Notes: generated by a model not told the origin, from the letters alone. DNA of 60,694 nucleotides from JAFTYO01 sp045613125 (GCA_045613125.1 JAZLAM010000028.1:1-60694), one strand, 5' to 3'. Positions 43,859 to 52,785 are shown, counted from the first letter of the stretch. Program-made: numbers and translations.

Positions 43859-45679
43859 TCAAAAATATCGTTTAATACTCAAAATATTTTCAGATATGTT
43901 TTTATATTTGTTGTTTTGATAGGAAAATATGGCTTCAAAAGAAGTATTTTGATTTAAATAATAGTTTATTTTTGTTTCAAATTTTAAGTTTGTTCCGATA
44001 GAAGATGTTGCAAATGTTTGATTGATTTCGGTTTTGATACCAATTTTTTCATACAAAGCCAATAAACCTACACTAAAATCAACCCCAATCCAGTAGTTAT
44101 CAGGAATAAAACCTCCGTAAGCACCTTCAATTGAGCTTAACCCGAAAGCATAAAAGTTATCGTTTATAGCCAAAGTAGAGCCCCCACCAACACTTGTGAT
44201 TAAAGCGTATCCTTCATCTTCATTTTTAGGATTTAAAAGTCTTTGTAATTTTAAATCTATATTATACGAAACAGATCTAAAAACCTCATCAATCGGTGAG
44301 AGTGAAGCAAGTTCCAAGATGTTTATTTTTTCTAAGACATATTTTTTGCTGTTATCATAATGTCTGAAAACCGTATCTAAAAAATTGATTTCAGCACCGG
44401 TTAAAAACCCTTTCTTACTATCAACTAGAGAATGGTATGCCGGTCGTAAGCTTATTTGTTCAAATATGTCACCGTTTTTTGTTCCAATACCTAAGGATAT
44501 TAAAGATGAATCGTGTGATAAAACAGGATTTACGCCATTTTTTAATTCATCAAATTTCGGAGGTGTGTTTAGTTTGTTTCTTTGTTTCAATATGGCAAAA
44601 CTTGTTTTGCGATAATCTTGTAATTCTAGTTTTTTTGCAACATATTGGTATTGAATATATTGATATGCTGTTTCCAACACGTCGGCTTTTTCTTCCTCGT
44701 TCAGATTATCTAAACTTGAAAAATCATTTTTTTTCGCCAGATTGATAAAACTTTTATACTGATTTTTATTCATTTGTTTGATACGGTGGCTAATTTTACG
44801 CTGTCTTGAAGGGCGATAATTTGTTTCTTTTACAAGACCTTCTTTTTGATTTATGGCTTTTATTGTATCAAGAGGAATTGTTTGAATCTTAAACTCAGAT
44901 GCTAAATTTAGTTCCGGCCTTATAGCATCAAGAGTTTCAATCAACATATAAGAACAATTTTGTGTAAAAAAGTAATATGGAGTAAGTGTTTTCCCAACTT
45001 CCCAAAGATGTGCCACGAATAAATCTAATTCATCATCGGTTAAATTTAGGGTGTATTCCCATATGTCTCGATTTTCCAAGTTGTTGTAGGTGTTAATTAT
45101 ATCATAATATGGTTTAGTGGTAAAACCGCCGGGATAAGCGCCGATAATTCCATAAATTGCGTATAAAAAGCTATCCTCATAACCTCGTGTAAATGCACCA
45201 TAATTTATGCCATGAGCAAGTAGTTGTGTGCCGATACGTTTTGTATCTACTCTTAATAATGTATGTCCGAAAAGAGAAGAAGAGTTGTTCATATATGCAT
45301 CGGTAAACAAAAAAGTAATTCCGGCCGGTTGTAAATCTTGTTTAAACTTTTCATATTCGGGACAAACAGGAAACTCAAAATCTATAATGTTGTTATCTTT
45401 TAATAATTTATAACGAGCCGGAAAAAGACACTTATTTTTATCATCATTAGATTGAAAAAGTGCGATGGTTTCTTCAAGCTCTTTTGACGGATTGTTTTTT
45501 CCGCAAGGACTTAAATAAAAAGATTGTGATCCTATTGTTCCTTCAAAACCACCTAAAAACTTAGGTTGATAATGAACCAGTTTTAGCCATTTATCAGAAT
45601 AAGCAAAGTTTGTTTGAGAAGCATTTAGCTCAAAACAGAAAAAAAAGCTGAATAAGAAAAAGAGAACTTTTAGAATCAT
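43859..45679 (-). CDS. DUF4105 envelope protein with beta-rich C-terminus
   Basis: A 606-residue exported protein: a hydrophobic signal peptide (to about residue 20, ending NAS) is followed by the DUF4105 (Lnb-like periplasmic) domain, with SSSLFGHTLLRVDT, HGINYGA, GAYPGGFTTKPYYD and the NCSYMLIE block. These conserved His, Asn and Cys residues suggest a papain-like catalytic site. The C-terminal 220 residues look like amphipathic beta strands ending in aromatic residues, so outer-membrane insertion is possible. The ATG at 45679 was chosen; a GTG at 45694 also fits, and neither has a good ribosome binding site. A perfect palindrome overlaps this start. Confidence 0.82.
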   Translation of the reverse strand: MILKVLFFLFSFFFCFELNASQTNFAYSDKWLKLVHYQPKFLGGFEGTIGSQSFYLSPCGKNNPSKELEETIALFQSNDDKNKCLFPARYKLLKDNNIIDFEFPVCPEYEKFKQDLQPAGITFLFTDAYMNNSSSLFGHTLLRVDTKRIGTQLLAHGINYGAFTRGYEDSFLYAIYGIIGAYPGGFTTKPYYDIINTYNNLENRDIWEYTLNLTDDELDLFVAHLWEVGKTLTPYYFFTQNCSYMLIETLDAIRPELNLASEFKIQTIPLDTIKAINQKEGLVKETNYRPSRQRKISHRIKQMNKNQYKSFINLAKKNDFSSLDNLNEEEKADVLETAYQYIQYQYVAKKLELQDYRKTSFAILKQRNKLNTPPKFDELKNGVNPVLSHDSSLISLGIGTKNGDIFEQISLRPAYHSLVDSKKGFLTGAEINFLDTVFRHYDNSKKYVLEKINILELASLSPIDEVFRSVSYNIDLKLQRLLNPKNEDEGYALITSVGGGSTLAINDNFYAFGLSSIEGAYGGFIPDNYWIGVDFSVGLLALYEKIGIKTEINQTFATSSIGTNLKFETKINYYLNQNTSFEAIFSYQNNKYKNISENILSIKRYF

Positions 45680-45688
45680 TTTAAATTT

Positions 45689-45714
45689 AAGCACGACTTT
45701 TAAAAGTCGTGCTT
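45689..45714 (-). terminator. perfect 26-bp palindrome between DUF3015 and DUF4105 genes
   Basis: AAGCACGACTTTT and its exact reverse complement meet without a loop base. It lies past the DUF3015 stop and just before the DUF4105 start on the minus strand. There is no T-run, so it may act as a weak terminator, RNA stabiliser or attenuator. Confidence 0.55.
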
Positions 45715-45733
45715 ATCCTTTATAAATTTGAAA

Positions 45734-46192
45734 TTAAGCTTTCATAATTTCGTAGAATTTTAATGTCAACTCAACTGCATCAACATTTTCATGTGGAAAT
45801 AACACAGCAAAATTTTGATGAGTTTTAGAAGCAACAGTTTTTTCATCCATATTTAAGATACCAGCTAAAGTTGTCAATGTTTCACCTTCACCTGCAGCTG
45901 CATCCATAGCAAACTGTTCCATATTGTTTTCAACAAAAGCTAAAATCATCTTTTGAGTACCACCGGTAACACGACCGTTAGGATCACAACCTGATGTTCC
46001 GAAAGTGATACCGAATGTTTGGTTTCCGAAAATACCGTTTGTTGTAACAGCGGCAACTTGTGGAATGATACCGCTTTGGCCACGCCATGCCATAGAACCT
46101 AAACCACAACCTGTACTGTCTAATGCATCAGCAGGAGCAGAAATAAACATCGCTGCACCAAGCATTACGGAAGCTAATAGAGTTTTCTTCAT
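45734..46192 (-). CDS. DUF3015 family periplasmic protein
   Basis: A 152-residue exported protein. The ATG at 46192 has a GGAG ribosome binding site 7 bp upstream and a clear signal peptide ending ADA. The mature part starts with GCGLGSMAW, then AAVTTNGIFGNQTFGITFGTSGC, the hallmark of the DUF3015 family, followed by a helical C-terminal part. DUF3015 genes often neighbour DUF4105 genes in other bacteria, as here; the functional link is unknown. Confidence 0.88.
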   Translation of the reverse strand: MKKTLLASVMLGAAMFISAPADALDSTGCGLGSMAWRGQSGIIPQVAAVTTNGIFGNQTFGITFGTSGCDPNGRVTGGTQKMILAFVENNMEQFAMDAAAGEGETLTTLAGILNMDEKTVASKTHQNFAVLFPHENVDAVELTLKFYEIMKA

Positions 46193-46438
46193 TGTTTTTC
46201 TCCAAATACTACAAAATAACAACTAAAGTGTAACAAACCCTATACAATTGTATATAATTTTTAATTTTTTTACACAAAAAAATACTTGATTTATTTTTTT
46301 AAGTTGTTATATATAAGGACATAAATTAACAACTGACTGTGATAAAATCTTATCGCAGTCTGATTTTTTCTAACTTTTTTAAAAATAATATACCTTTTTT
46401 GCAAAAAAAAGGATATGGTTTTATTAGGAGAATTAAAA

Positions 46439-46912
46439 ATGGAAAAGTTCCCTTTAACTAAAAAAGGATACTTACAACTTGAACAAGAGTTGAAAAATTT
46501 GAAAGGTATCGACAGACCTAATATTATAGCTGCAATTGCAGAAGCTCGTTCACATGGCGACTTATCAGAAAATGCAGAATATTCTGCAGCAAAAGAAAAA
46601 CAGAGCTTTATTGAAGGTCGTATACAAGAATTGGAAGCTGTTGTAAGTCGTGCTCAAGTGATTGATCCTCAGTCTGTAAAAGGCGATGTAATTCGCTTTG
46701 GTGCCACAGTTTTAGTTGTTGATGAAGCAACAGATAAAGAAACTCAGTATCAAATTGTTGGAGATTATGAAGCTGATATTGAAAAGAATTTGATATCACT
46801 TTCTTCTCCATTAGCTAAGGCTCTTATAGGTAAAGAGGTTGGAGATGTTGCAGAATATACAGCTCCAGGCGGAAGAAAATCTTTTGAAATTTTAGAGGTT
46901 AAATACCTTTAA
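46439..46912 (+). CDS. greA: transcription elongation factor GreA
   Basis: Rescues backtracked RNA polymerase by stimulating transcript cleavage. The 157-residue protein has the N-terminal coiled coil with the acidic tip HGDLSENAEY and the C-terminal FKBP-like domain ending SFEILEVKYL. The ATG at 46439 was chosen because AGGAG lies 8 bp upstream and family members start with MEKFPLT-like sequence. A terminator follows 22 bp downstream. Confidence 0.95.
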   Translation: MEKFPLTKKGYLQLEQELKNLKGIDRPNIIAAIAEARSHGDLSENAEYSAAKEKQSFIEGRIQELEAVVSRAQVIDPQSVKGDVIRFGATVLVVDEATDKETQYQIVGDYEADIEKNLISLSSPLAKALIGKEVGDVAEYTAPGGRKSFEILEVKYL

Positions 46913-46934
46913 TAATTCGGATCGTTGACTATTT

Positions 46935-46960
46935 AAACCGGTGTTATCACCGGTTTTTTT
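46935..46960 (+). terminator. terminator of greA
   Basis: AAACCGGTG/CACCGGTTT with a TTAT loop, followed by seven T residues. Confidence 0.9.
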
Positions 46961-46971
46961 ATGGAGGTTTT

Positions 46972-47154
46972 ATGGAAAAAGAAACTTGTATATATGATTA
47001 TGCCAATAAGTGTGATTGCTCTGAAGATGATAAATGCGGTTGCACATATCCTAATAATATGAGTGCTAATTTTGAATGTGATATTCAAAAAGAATCGCAT
47101 AAATCTTGGCAAAGGTCTAAAAATTTATCATCAACGGATAAATCTCGCGGGTAA
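46972..47154 (+). CDS. small cysteine-rich protein
   Basis: A 60-residue reading frame with a strong GGAGG ribosome binding site 4-5 bp upstream of the ATG. Cysteines at 6, 14, 16, 22, 24 and 36, with CDC and CGC pairs in the first 40 residues, suggest metal binding. It comes directly after the greA terminator. The last 70 bp overlap the 3' end of the 47085 gene on the other strand. Not recognised; probably real because of its ribosome binding site. Confidence 0.55.
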   Translation: MEKETCIYDYANKCDCSEDDKCGCTYPNNMSANFECDIQKESHKSWQRSKNLSSTDKSRG

Positions 47155-47528
47155 AAAGATAAAAATGTTCGATTCTCGCATTGTTCAAAAGGTAAAATAA
47201 AAATTGCCGGAACGGCTAAATTGTTTATTTTATCTTCGGGTATATAAGAAAATAGTATAGAATTTGACGGTAATTCAATTGTAGTTTTATTAAAATAGCA
47301 ATTTTCAACATAAGTTTTGAAAAAGGTTTCAAAATCAGAATTAAATGATTGGTATAAAAAAGGTGTACTTGATGTATTTTCCGTACTTAAATAGGCAGAT
47401 ATAATATCTTTATGTCCGTATAAAGACAATGCTTTAGATAAAATGTGTATAATAACAGGATAAAAAAGCAGATTCTGTTTTTTTACTTTATCAATAAGTG
47501 TGGTTATATCAATTTGCAATTTATTCAT
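47085..47528 (-). CDS. chloramphenicol acetyltransferase-like protein, shortened and lacking the active-site histidine
   Basis: A 147-residue protein. The N-terminal part VKKQNLLFYPVIIHILSKAL and the middle STPFLYQSFNSDFETFF match the layout of type A chloramphenicol acetyltransferases (FYPxxxxxIxKA and YTxFHxDTxTFS). The family is about 215 residues, so about 70 are missing. Where HHAVCDGYH is expected near the C-terminus there is FYPRDLSVDDKFLDL, without the catalytic histidine. It is either a decayed gene or a non-catalytic derivative. The similarity is moderate and the call is tentative. Confidence 0.5.
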   Translation of the reverse strand: MNKLQIDITTLIDKVKKQNLLFYPVIIHILSKALSLYGHKDIISAYLSTENTSSTPFLYQSFNSDFETFFKTYVENCYFNKTTIELPSNSILFSYIPEDKINNLAVPAIFILPFEQCENRTFLSFYPRDLSVDDKFLDLCQDLCDSF

Positions 47529-47677
47529 AGTTATTTCATAAGTATGTTTTATACCAAAATATGTTTAATATATATCATAAAAAATAGCAATATGAAAAAA
47601 ATATAAAAAATAAAAATAGTAAAAACAAGAACAAAGAATAAAAAATGATAAAAAAACAAAAAAAATGTTTTTTTTGC

Positions 47678-47706
47678 TTGATTTATTAAAATAAATTAGT
47701 TATAAC
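47678..47706 (+). promoter_or_regulatory. promoter of tRNA-Val
   Basis: TTGATT at 47678-47683, a 17-bp spacer, and TATAAC at 47701-47706 form a sigma70-type promoter ending 20 bp before the tRNA. It stands at the right end of a 150-bp A-rich gene-free spacer. Confidence 0.65.
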
Positions 47707-47726
47707 CACTTCCGTAAGCAAGATAT

Positions 47727-47802
47727 GGGCGCTTAGCTCAGCTGGAAGAGCATCTCGTTTACACCGAGAGGGTCGGGAGTTCGAACCTCTCAGCGCCCAC
47801 CA
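47727..47802 (+). tRNA. tRNA-Val (anticodon TAC)
   Basis: A 76-base cloverleaf. The acceptor stem GGGCGCT pairs with AGCGCCC, the anticodon stem CTCGT/ACCGAG region holds the loop TTTACAC with anticodon TAC, the T arm is GGGAGTTCGAACCTCTC-like, and CCA is encoded. Confidence 0.95.
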
Positions 47803-48113
47803 ATTAAAAAAGCACCTTAATGGTGCTTTTTTTGTTGGTGGGGCGTAGCCGAGTTAGTGTTGATAGCCGGCGAAAGGCGGCGCAACAACACTTATAAGGC
47901 AAGTGCCCGAAGAGGAGTTGGCGAGCTGTAAAGAGCGAGCCTTAAGAAACAAGACACCAATTAAAAAAGCACCTTAAGGTGCTTTTTTTGTTTGTGGAAC
48001 GTAGCCGAGTTAGTGTTGATAGCCAACGATAGGCGGCTCAACAACACTTATAAGGAAAGTGCCAGAAGTGAAGTTGGCGAGCTATAAAAAGCGAGCCCTA
48101 AGAAACAAGATGT
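47798..48113. repeat. two tandem copies of a 156-bp unit behind tRNA-Val
   Basis: Each unit has a terminator hairpin (AGCACCTTAATGGTGCT at about 47813, AGCACCTTAAGGTGCT at about 47969, both with T-runs) followed by a 114-bp segment starting CGTAGCCGAGTTAGTGTTGATAG at 47844 and 48000. The second unit's hairpin is preceded by CACCAATTAAAAAAGC, the same bases that follow the tRNA 3' end. No gene is seen. The 114-bp segments differ at roughly a dozen positions. Confidence 0.8.
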
Positions 48114-48122
48114 AGTCATTGA

Positions 48123-49901
48123 TTATTTTTTTAGGCCTTTTAATCTTTCTATCAATAACGATTCATTAAATATAATGGCTGTCGGTTGTTTTGCTCCTTC
48201 AGTTATTTTTTTTCTGATAGTATCTTTATCCAGCAATTCTGCATCTTCTTTAAGACTTAATGCGTGTTGCCATTGATGTTTGGCTTCAGATTTTCGTCCG
48301 GTTTGCCAATAAACATCTCCCAAATGATCGCAAACCACAGCATTTGTTGGTAAATATTCAGCAGCTCTTTCCAACACTGATAATGCCTCGGTATATTTGC
48401 CCATGCGATATAATGCCCAACCCATACTATCCATAATATGCCCATTTTCAGGGTTTTGTTTGTATGCTTCAAAAATCATATATAATGCTTCATTATAATT
48501 TTGATTATTTTCAAGCCAAATATAACCTAAATAATTTAACACAAAGGGGTGTCTTTTGCTAATTTTAAGAGCTTTTTGCAAAGATTGTTCGGCTTTTTCC
48601 CATTGGTTGCTTTTTTCATAAGCTATACCTAATGCATAATAAATAGTCCAATCTTCTTTTAGGGAGTTAGGGAGCTTTTCAAGTGCTAAGTTATAATATT
48701 TTATGGCGTCTTTATTTTTATTAGTTATACGATTTACTTCTCCTAAATTGAATAGGATATTGTAGTCGTTAGGATAGTGAATAAGTAATTCTTTTAGCTT
48801 TTGTAACGATTCTTCATGATTCTTATTTTCTAAATATATAGCTGATATCTTAAGATTCGCCATATAATAAAGAGGAGAATTTAAGCTTATTTTTTCATAT
48901 TGTTTTATTGCTTCATCATACCGTTGAGCTTTTTCCAGTAAATCAGCCAGAGAAATTCTTGCCACATCATTATCGTTATTGAGATATAAAGATAATGATG
49001 TAAAAATTTGAGCAATATCACTTTGATAGTCGCGGAAGATCACTCCAATATTAAAAATTGCCTCACTTAATCCCTTTTGAGGGGTGTCAATTATCGGAAT
49101 AGATTTACTTTTATCTATATTGTAAGTAGTGTTAAGAAGTTCAGCGAACATTTTCGTATTTAAATTTTTATTATTATATTGTTTTATAATATCTTGGGCT
49201 TTGGTAATTTGCGAATTTCTGATGTAGAAATTCGTAATAATTTGCAGTGAACGAAACGAAATTTCTAAATTTTTATCCTCAATAATTTTATCAAATTCTT
49301 TTTGTGCCGATTCGGTGTCGTTAAAATAATCAAATATCATACCTTGATGCATATGATAAAAAGAGAGCAATCCTTTATCTTTTTTCAATTTACTAAGTTC
49401 TTTTAAAGCCTTGTCTTTATCATTTTTTCCAGCTAGGAGCCAAGCATTAAATAAAGGAGCAATAGCATTTTTATAAGATTTGTCTTTGATATCGTTAACA
49501 TACTCTATAGCTTTGTCATAATTTTGATTTTTTGCTTCATTAGACATTAATACAAAACGAACAAAATTACTTTTATCGCCTGTTTGTATAGATTGTTTTG
49601 CATATTCAGCCGCTTCATCAATACGACCTTCATTTGTTAACAGTAAATAAGTTTTGCTTAAAAGTTCAGGATCTTTAACGCCTAATTTAATTGATTTGAT
49701 GTAGTAATCAGCCGCTAAATTATAATTTTGCCTTATATGAGCCACCCTTGCAGCTAAGTATGAACCATAAGGAGTATTACTTATTTCATAATATGGTTTT
49801 TGCGTATCGATTTTATAATTTTTTGTATCAAGAAAAACACCGGAACAAGAATTAAATATTCCGATACTTATTAAAAGTGCAATGATATATCTTATTTTCA
49901 T
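48123..49901 (-). CDS. TPR-repeat lipoprotein
   Basis: A 592-residue exported protein. A signal peptide (MKIRYIIALLISIGIFNSC) ends with a lipobox-like FNSC. Around twelve tetratricopeptide repeats follow, the clearest being AEQSLQKALKISKRHPFVLNYLG, GHIMDSMGWALYRMGKYTEAL and AVVCDHLGDVYWQTGRKSEA. It fits a conserved alphaproteobacterial envelope TPR protein family of unclear function, probably a scaffold at the outer membrane. The ATG at 49901 was chosen because of the signal peptide; an ATG at 49913 is also possible. Confidence 0.82.
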   Translation of the reverse strand: MKIRYIIALLISIGIFNSCSGVFLDTKNYKIDTQKPYYEISNTPYGSYLAARVAHIRQNYNLAADYYIKSIKLGVKDPELLSKTYLLLTNEGRIDEAAEYAKQSIQTGDKSNFVRFVLMSNEAKNQNYDKAIEYVNDIKDKSYKNAIAPLFNAWLLAGKNDKDKALKELSKLKKDKGLLSFYHMHQGMIFDYFNDTESAQKEFDKIIEDKNLEISFRSLQIITNFYIRNSQITKAQDIIKQYNNKNLNTKMFAELLNTTYNIDKSKSIPIIDTPQKGLSEAIFNIGVIFRDYQSDIAQIFTSLSLYLNNDNDVARISLADLLEKAQRYDEAIKQYEKISLNSPLYYMANLKISAIYLENKNHEESLQKLKELLIHYPNDYNILFNLGEVNRITNKNKDAIKYYNLALEKLPNSLKEDWTIYYALGIAYEKSNQWEKAEQSLQKALKISKRHPFVLNYLGYIWLENNQNYNEALYMIFEAYKQNPENGHIMDSMGWALYRMGKYTEALSVLERAAEYLPTNAVVCDHLGDVYWQTGRKSEAKHQWQHALSLKEDAELLDKDTIRKKITEGAKQPTAIIFNESLLIERLKGLKK

Positions 49902-50039
49902 AAATTTATTCATCTCAGTTTGTAGTGTTATTTCATACAATATATACTGTCTTTAAAAGAATATCAATTATATAATTATTATGTGTAAATAATTGCTTTA
50001 TGTTGCAATAAAAAAGTATTTTGTTTATATATTTAAGTT

Positions 50040-50828
50040 ATGGAACAGAAAATAAATATAGACGAGTTATTATCTTGGTATATTGAAGCAGGAGTTGATA
50101 CAACCTGTGGAGATTTGTGTTGCCTGAAAATAGATGAAAAGAATGACACAAATAAAAGCACTGTATTAGCTTCGAAAAATATGGAACAAAGACCGGCTGT
50201 AACAAATTTATCGCAGACTACAAATGATGCTTGTAAAAATGCTCGGGATTTGTGCCTTAAAGCAACAAGTTTATCCGAACTGGAAAATATGGTAAATAAT
50301 TTTGAAGGATGTGCTTTAAAATTGACGGCAAAATCTACTGTGTTCGGATATGGTAACTCGCAAGCCTCCATTATGATTATAGGTGAAGCTCCTGGGGCAG
50401 ATGAAGATAGATTGGGGAAACCATTTGTCGGTAGAAGTGGCCAATTGTTGGATAAGATGTTAAAAAGTATTAATCTAAGCAGAGAAGATGTTTACATAAC
50501 AAACATTTTACCTTGGCGTCCTCCCGGCAATAGAACACCGACAGATGGAGAGATAGCAGTATGTTTACCATTTTTGAAACGTCAAATTGATTTAATAAAA
50601 CCTGATTTTATTTTACTTTTGGGAGGAAGTGCTGCAAATGCAATTCTTGATAATAATGAACCTATTTCCAGACTTCGTGGTCGTTGGTTAGAGTATACAA
50701 CATCTTCAAAAGAAAAAATATCATCTTTAGCAACATTTCATCCCGCGTTTTTATTAAGAAACGGAGCACAAAAAGCAAAAGCGTGGTCAGATTTTTTAAG
50801 GTTGTTAAAAAAATTAAAGGAAAATTAA
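50040..50828 (+). CDS. uracil-DNA glycosylase, family 4-type
   Basis: Removes uracil from DNA in base excision repair. The 262-residue protein has GEAPGADEDRLGKPFVG starting at residue 115, the ITNILPWRPPGNRTP block, and TFHPAFLLR near residue 234, as in family 4 iron-sulfur glycosylases. Cysteines in EGCALK (C91) and in AVCLPF are conserved in alphaproteobacterial members. The N-terminal 80 residues are variable. It is divergent from the TPR gene; no strong ribosome binding site is visible. Confidence 0.92.
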   Translation: MEQKINIDELLSWYIEAGVDTTCGDLCCLKIDEKNDTNKSTVLASKNMEQRPAVTNLSQTTNDACKNARDLCLKATSLSELENMVNNFEGCALKLTAKSTVFGYGNSQASIMIIGEAPGADEDRLGKPFVGRSGQLLDKMLKSINLSREDVYITNILPWRPPGNRTPTDGEIAVCLPFLKRQIDLIKPDFILLLGGSAANAILDNNEPISRLRGRWLEYTTSSKEKISSLATFHPAFLLRNGAQKAKAWSDFLRLLKKLKEN

Positions 50829-50882
50829 ATAAAAGGGATTTATAGTAGGCTAAAATTAAACTGTTTTTTTAAGGGGATTAAC

Positions 50883-51626
50883 ATGAAAATTGTGAAAAAA
50901 GCATTATATTCAACATTAATGTTAGCGTGCGCTACAATGATTACTTCGGTGCAAGCGCAAACAACCGAAACAACCTCTAAACCCCGTGCGGTGTTATTTA
51001 AACTGCATGATATTAAGCCGGTTATGAATGAGGAAGGATTAGTTACACATTGTGATTTTATGGCTACATTTTATAACCGTACAGAAGATGGTTTACGCCC
51101 TGCAAAATTGGAATTAGGCTGGAATGATAATGTAACAAGTCAATACAATCTTTCGGAAAATAAAGAGGTAGAACCGGTAAATAATAATGTTCGAAATACT
51201 CGTTATCCTATGCAAGAAAAAATAGGTGAAGTATCTACAATGATTGATATACCGTCTTTAGGCTCTTATAAACAAGTTGTGGTGAAGGCATCGGTTAAAA
51301 CTGAAAAATGTTTCTTGCTTTTGGATAATTTAAATTTCCGCGTGTCAGATTGTGGTTTAGTAGGAAAACAAGTTAATACACAAGTTTCAAATGGTGGTAA
51401 ATCAGGTGCCAAGAGTGTTGCCCCGACAGAATGTGCTAATTTGTTTGAATATATAAATTCTACAAATCCTGAATATTATGATGAATTTAAAAATATTTCA
51501 TATTCGGAACAAGAACGTTTAATACTTGATGATAGAAAGAAAGATGTAAGCGATTTAGAAAAAGCTTATAATACTGTAATTGAAAATTTTGGAAAGGCAG
51601 AAGAAACTATTAAGAAGATTCAATAA
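50883..51626 (+). CDS. secreted hypothetical protein A of a paralogous pair
   Basis: A 247-residue exported protein with an AAGGGG ribosome binding site and a signal peptide ending VQAQ at about residue 26. The mature part is beta-rich, with LHDIKPVMNEEGLVTHCDF and a Cys pair (EKCFLLLDNLNFRVSDC), and a C-terminal helix with regular charge. It shares pattern and order with the following gene, so they arose by duplication. Function unknown. Confidence 0.72.
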   Translation: MKIVKKALYSTLMLACATMITSVQAQTTETTSKPRAVLFKLHDIKPVMNEEGLVTHCDFMATFYNRTEDGLRPAKLELGWNDNVTSQYNLSENKEVEPVNNNVRNTRYPMQEKIGEVSTMIDIPSLGSYKQVVVKASVKTEKCFLLLDNLNFRVSDCGLVGKQVNTQVSNGGKSGAKSVAPTECANLFEYINSTNPEYYDEFKNISYSEQERLILDDRKKDVSDLEKAYNTVIENFGKAEETIKKIQ

Positions 51627-51641
51627 GGGATATACAAGTAA

Positions 51642-52295
51642 ATGCAAAAACAACGACATCTGATATATAAATTTATTAAAATCAATATTTGTATATTGTT
51701 TGCTGTTGTTTTTGCGTACTTGCCTATTGATGCTAATTCACAAGTTTTTGGTGAAACAGAAGATTATTATGACGCAGATCAGTTGACAACATCTTCTAAT
51801 GAGACGTTGAAACAAACTTCAGAGTATAAAAATGTTTTACCATTAAAACGTGGTGCTTCTCAGCGTTTTGTTAAAAAAAATAAATCAATAGAGGCTGTAA
51901 ATAAAAAAGTGGATGTTAAGAAAGTTCAGGAAGTGGACTCCGAGTCTTCTGCAGACACGAATACAGATCCGAATGAAAAAATTTATATGTACATGCGTGA
52001 TTTTAAGATATCTCGTGATTTGACAGGAATGGTAAGTTGCAGTATGCGTTTTTATATTTATTCTAAAGTAAAAGAAAAGATAAATAACGTATCATATCGT
52101 TTAAAATGGCCTAAGATTGAAACCCCTTTGAGTTTTAGTGGTATAGAAACAGACAAACCATTATACAAGAATTATACATTGTTGGGAGATGGTTGTTATG
52201 ATTTAGATATCGCACCAAATATTATAGTAAACAGATGTCGCATTAAAGGACGCACACAACAATATTGTTCATCCATTATTCAATGGAGTAAATAA
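51642..52295 (+). CDS. secreted hypothetical protein B of a paralogous pair
   Basis: A 217-residue exported protein with a hydrophobic N-terminal segment (about 12-30) ending DANS. The second half, MRDFKISRDLTGMVSCSMRF followed by a YRLKW strand and GDGCYDLDIAP...RC, parallels protein A (HDIKP..GLVTHCDF, ELGW, EKCFLLL...DC). It starts 16 bp after gene A and is co-transcribed. A disulfide-stabilised beta-sandwich acting in the periplasm is a guess. Confidence 0.7.
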   Translation: MQKQRHLIYKFIKINICILFAVVFAYLPIDANSQVFGETEDYYDADQLTTSSNETLKQTSEYKNVLPLKRGASQRFVKKNKSIEAVNKKVDVKKVQEVDSESSADTNTDPNEKIYMYMRDFKISRDLTGMVSCSMRFYIYSKVKEKINNVSYRLKWPKIETPLSFSGIETDKPLYKNYTLLGDGCYDLDIAPNIIVNRCRIKGRTQQYCSSIIQWSK

Positions 52296-52436
52296 ATTTA
52301 TTTTTTAAAAAGTTTATGAAGTATTTCTTGCTAAATCAAAAAAAATTTGATACAATTAGATTCTAAAAAAAATTAGTGTGGTTGTTTTTATGTCTTTCTT
52401 TGTAGAGTTCTTACCGCACTGCAAAATTTAATTGTT

Positions 52437-52721
52437 ATGTTTTGGAAACTACTTTTAATAGCGGCATTCTTCGGGATGTTGGTGTCGCTTTGGGAACCCT
52501 TGGAAGGTAAAATCAGTAATGGTCTTTCTTGGATTCTTTCGTTTTTCATTTTGGGATTATTCTTAGGAATACTCTTGTCAGGAATTATGATAATTGGAGA
52601 GTTTTTATGTATCTGTTCAGATGTATATATCTTCGGTTGTCATCCATTTTGGATTGGTTTAGTTATCGGTTCAGTTTGGAGCATAATTTCACGATTTATT
52701 TTCTGGATTAAATACCGTTAA
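52437..52721 (+). CDS. small membrane protein
   Basis: A 94-residue, very hydrophobic protein with three probable membrane helices (about 4-22, 32-55 and 70-90). It is not recognised. A strong terminator follows its stop. No clear ribosome binding site is seen before the ATG, so the start is uncertain. Confidence 0.55.
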   Translation: MFWKLLLIAAFFGMLVSLWEPLEGKISNGLSWILSFFILGLFLGILLSGIMIIGEFLCICSDVYIFGCHPFWIGLVIGSVWSIISRFIFWIKYR

Positions 52722-52743
52722 TAAATTTGTAAGGTAAGATTAA

Positions 52744-52785
52744 GTCTCGTTATTTCTTTTTATAAGAAAGACGAGGCTTTTTTTA
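52744..52785 (+). terminator. terminator before tolQ
   Basis: GTCTCGTT...TTTCTT pairs with AAGAAA...GACGAGGC, with two GU pairs, followed by seven T residues. Confidence 0.8.
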
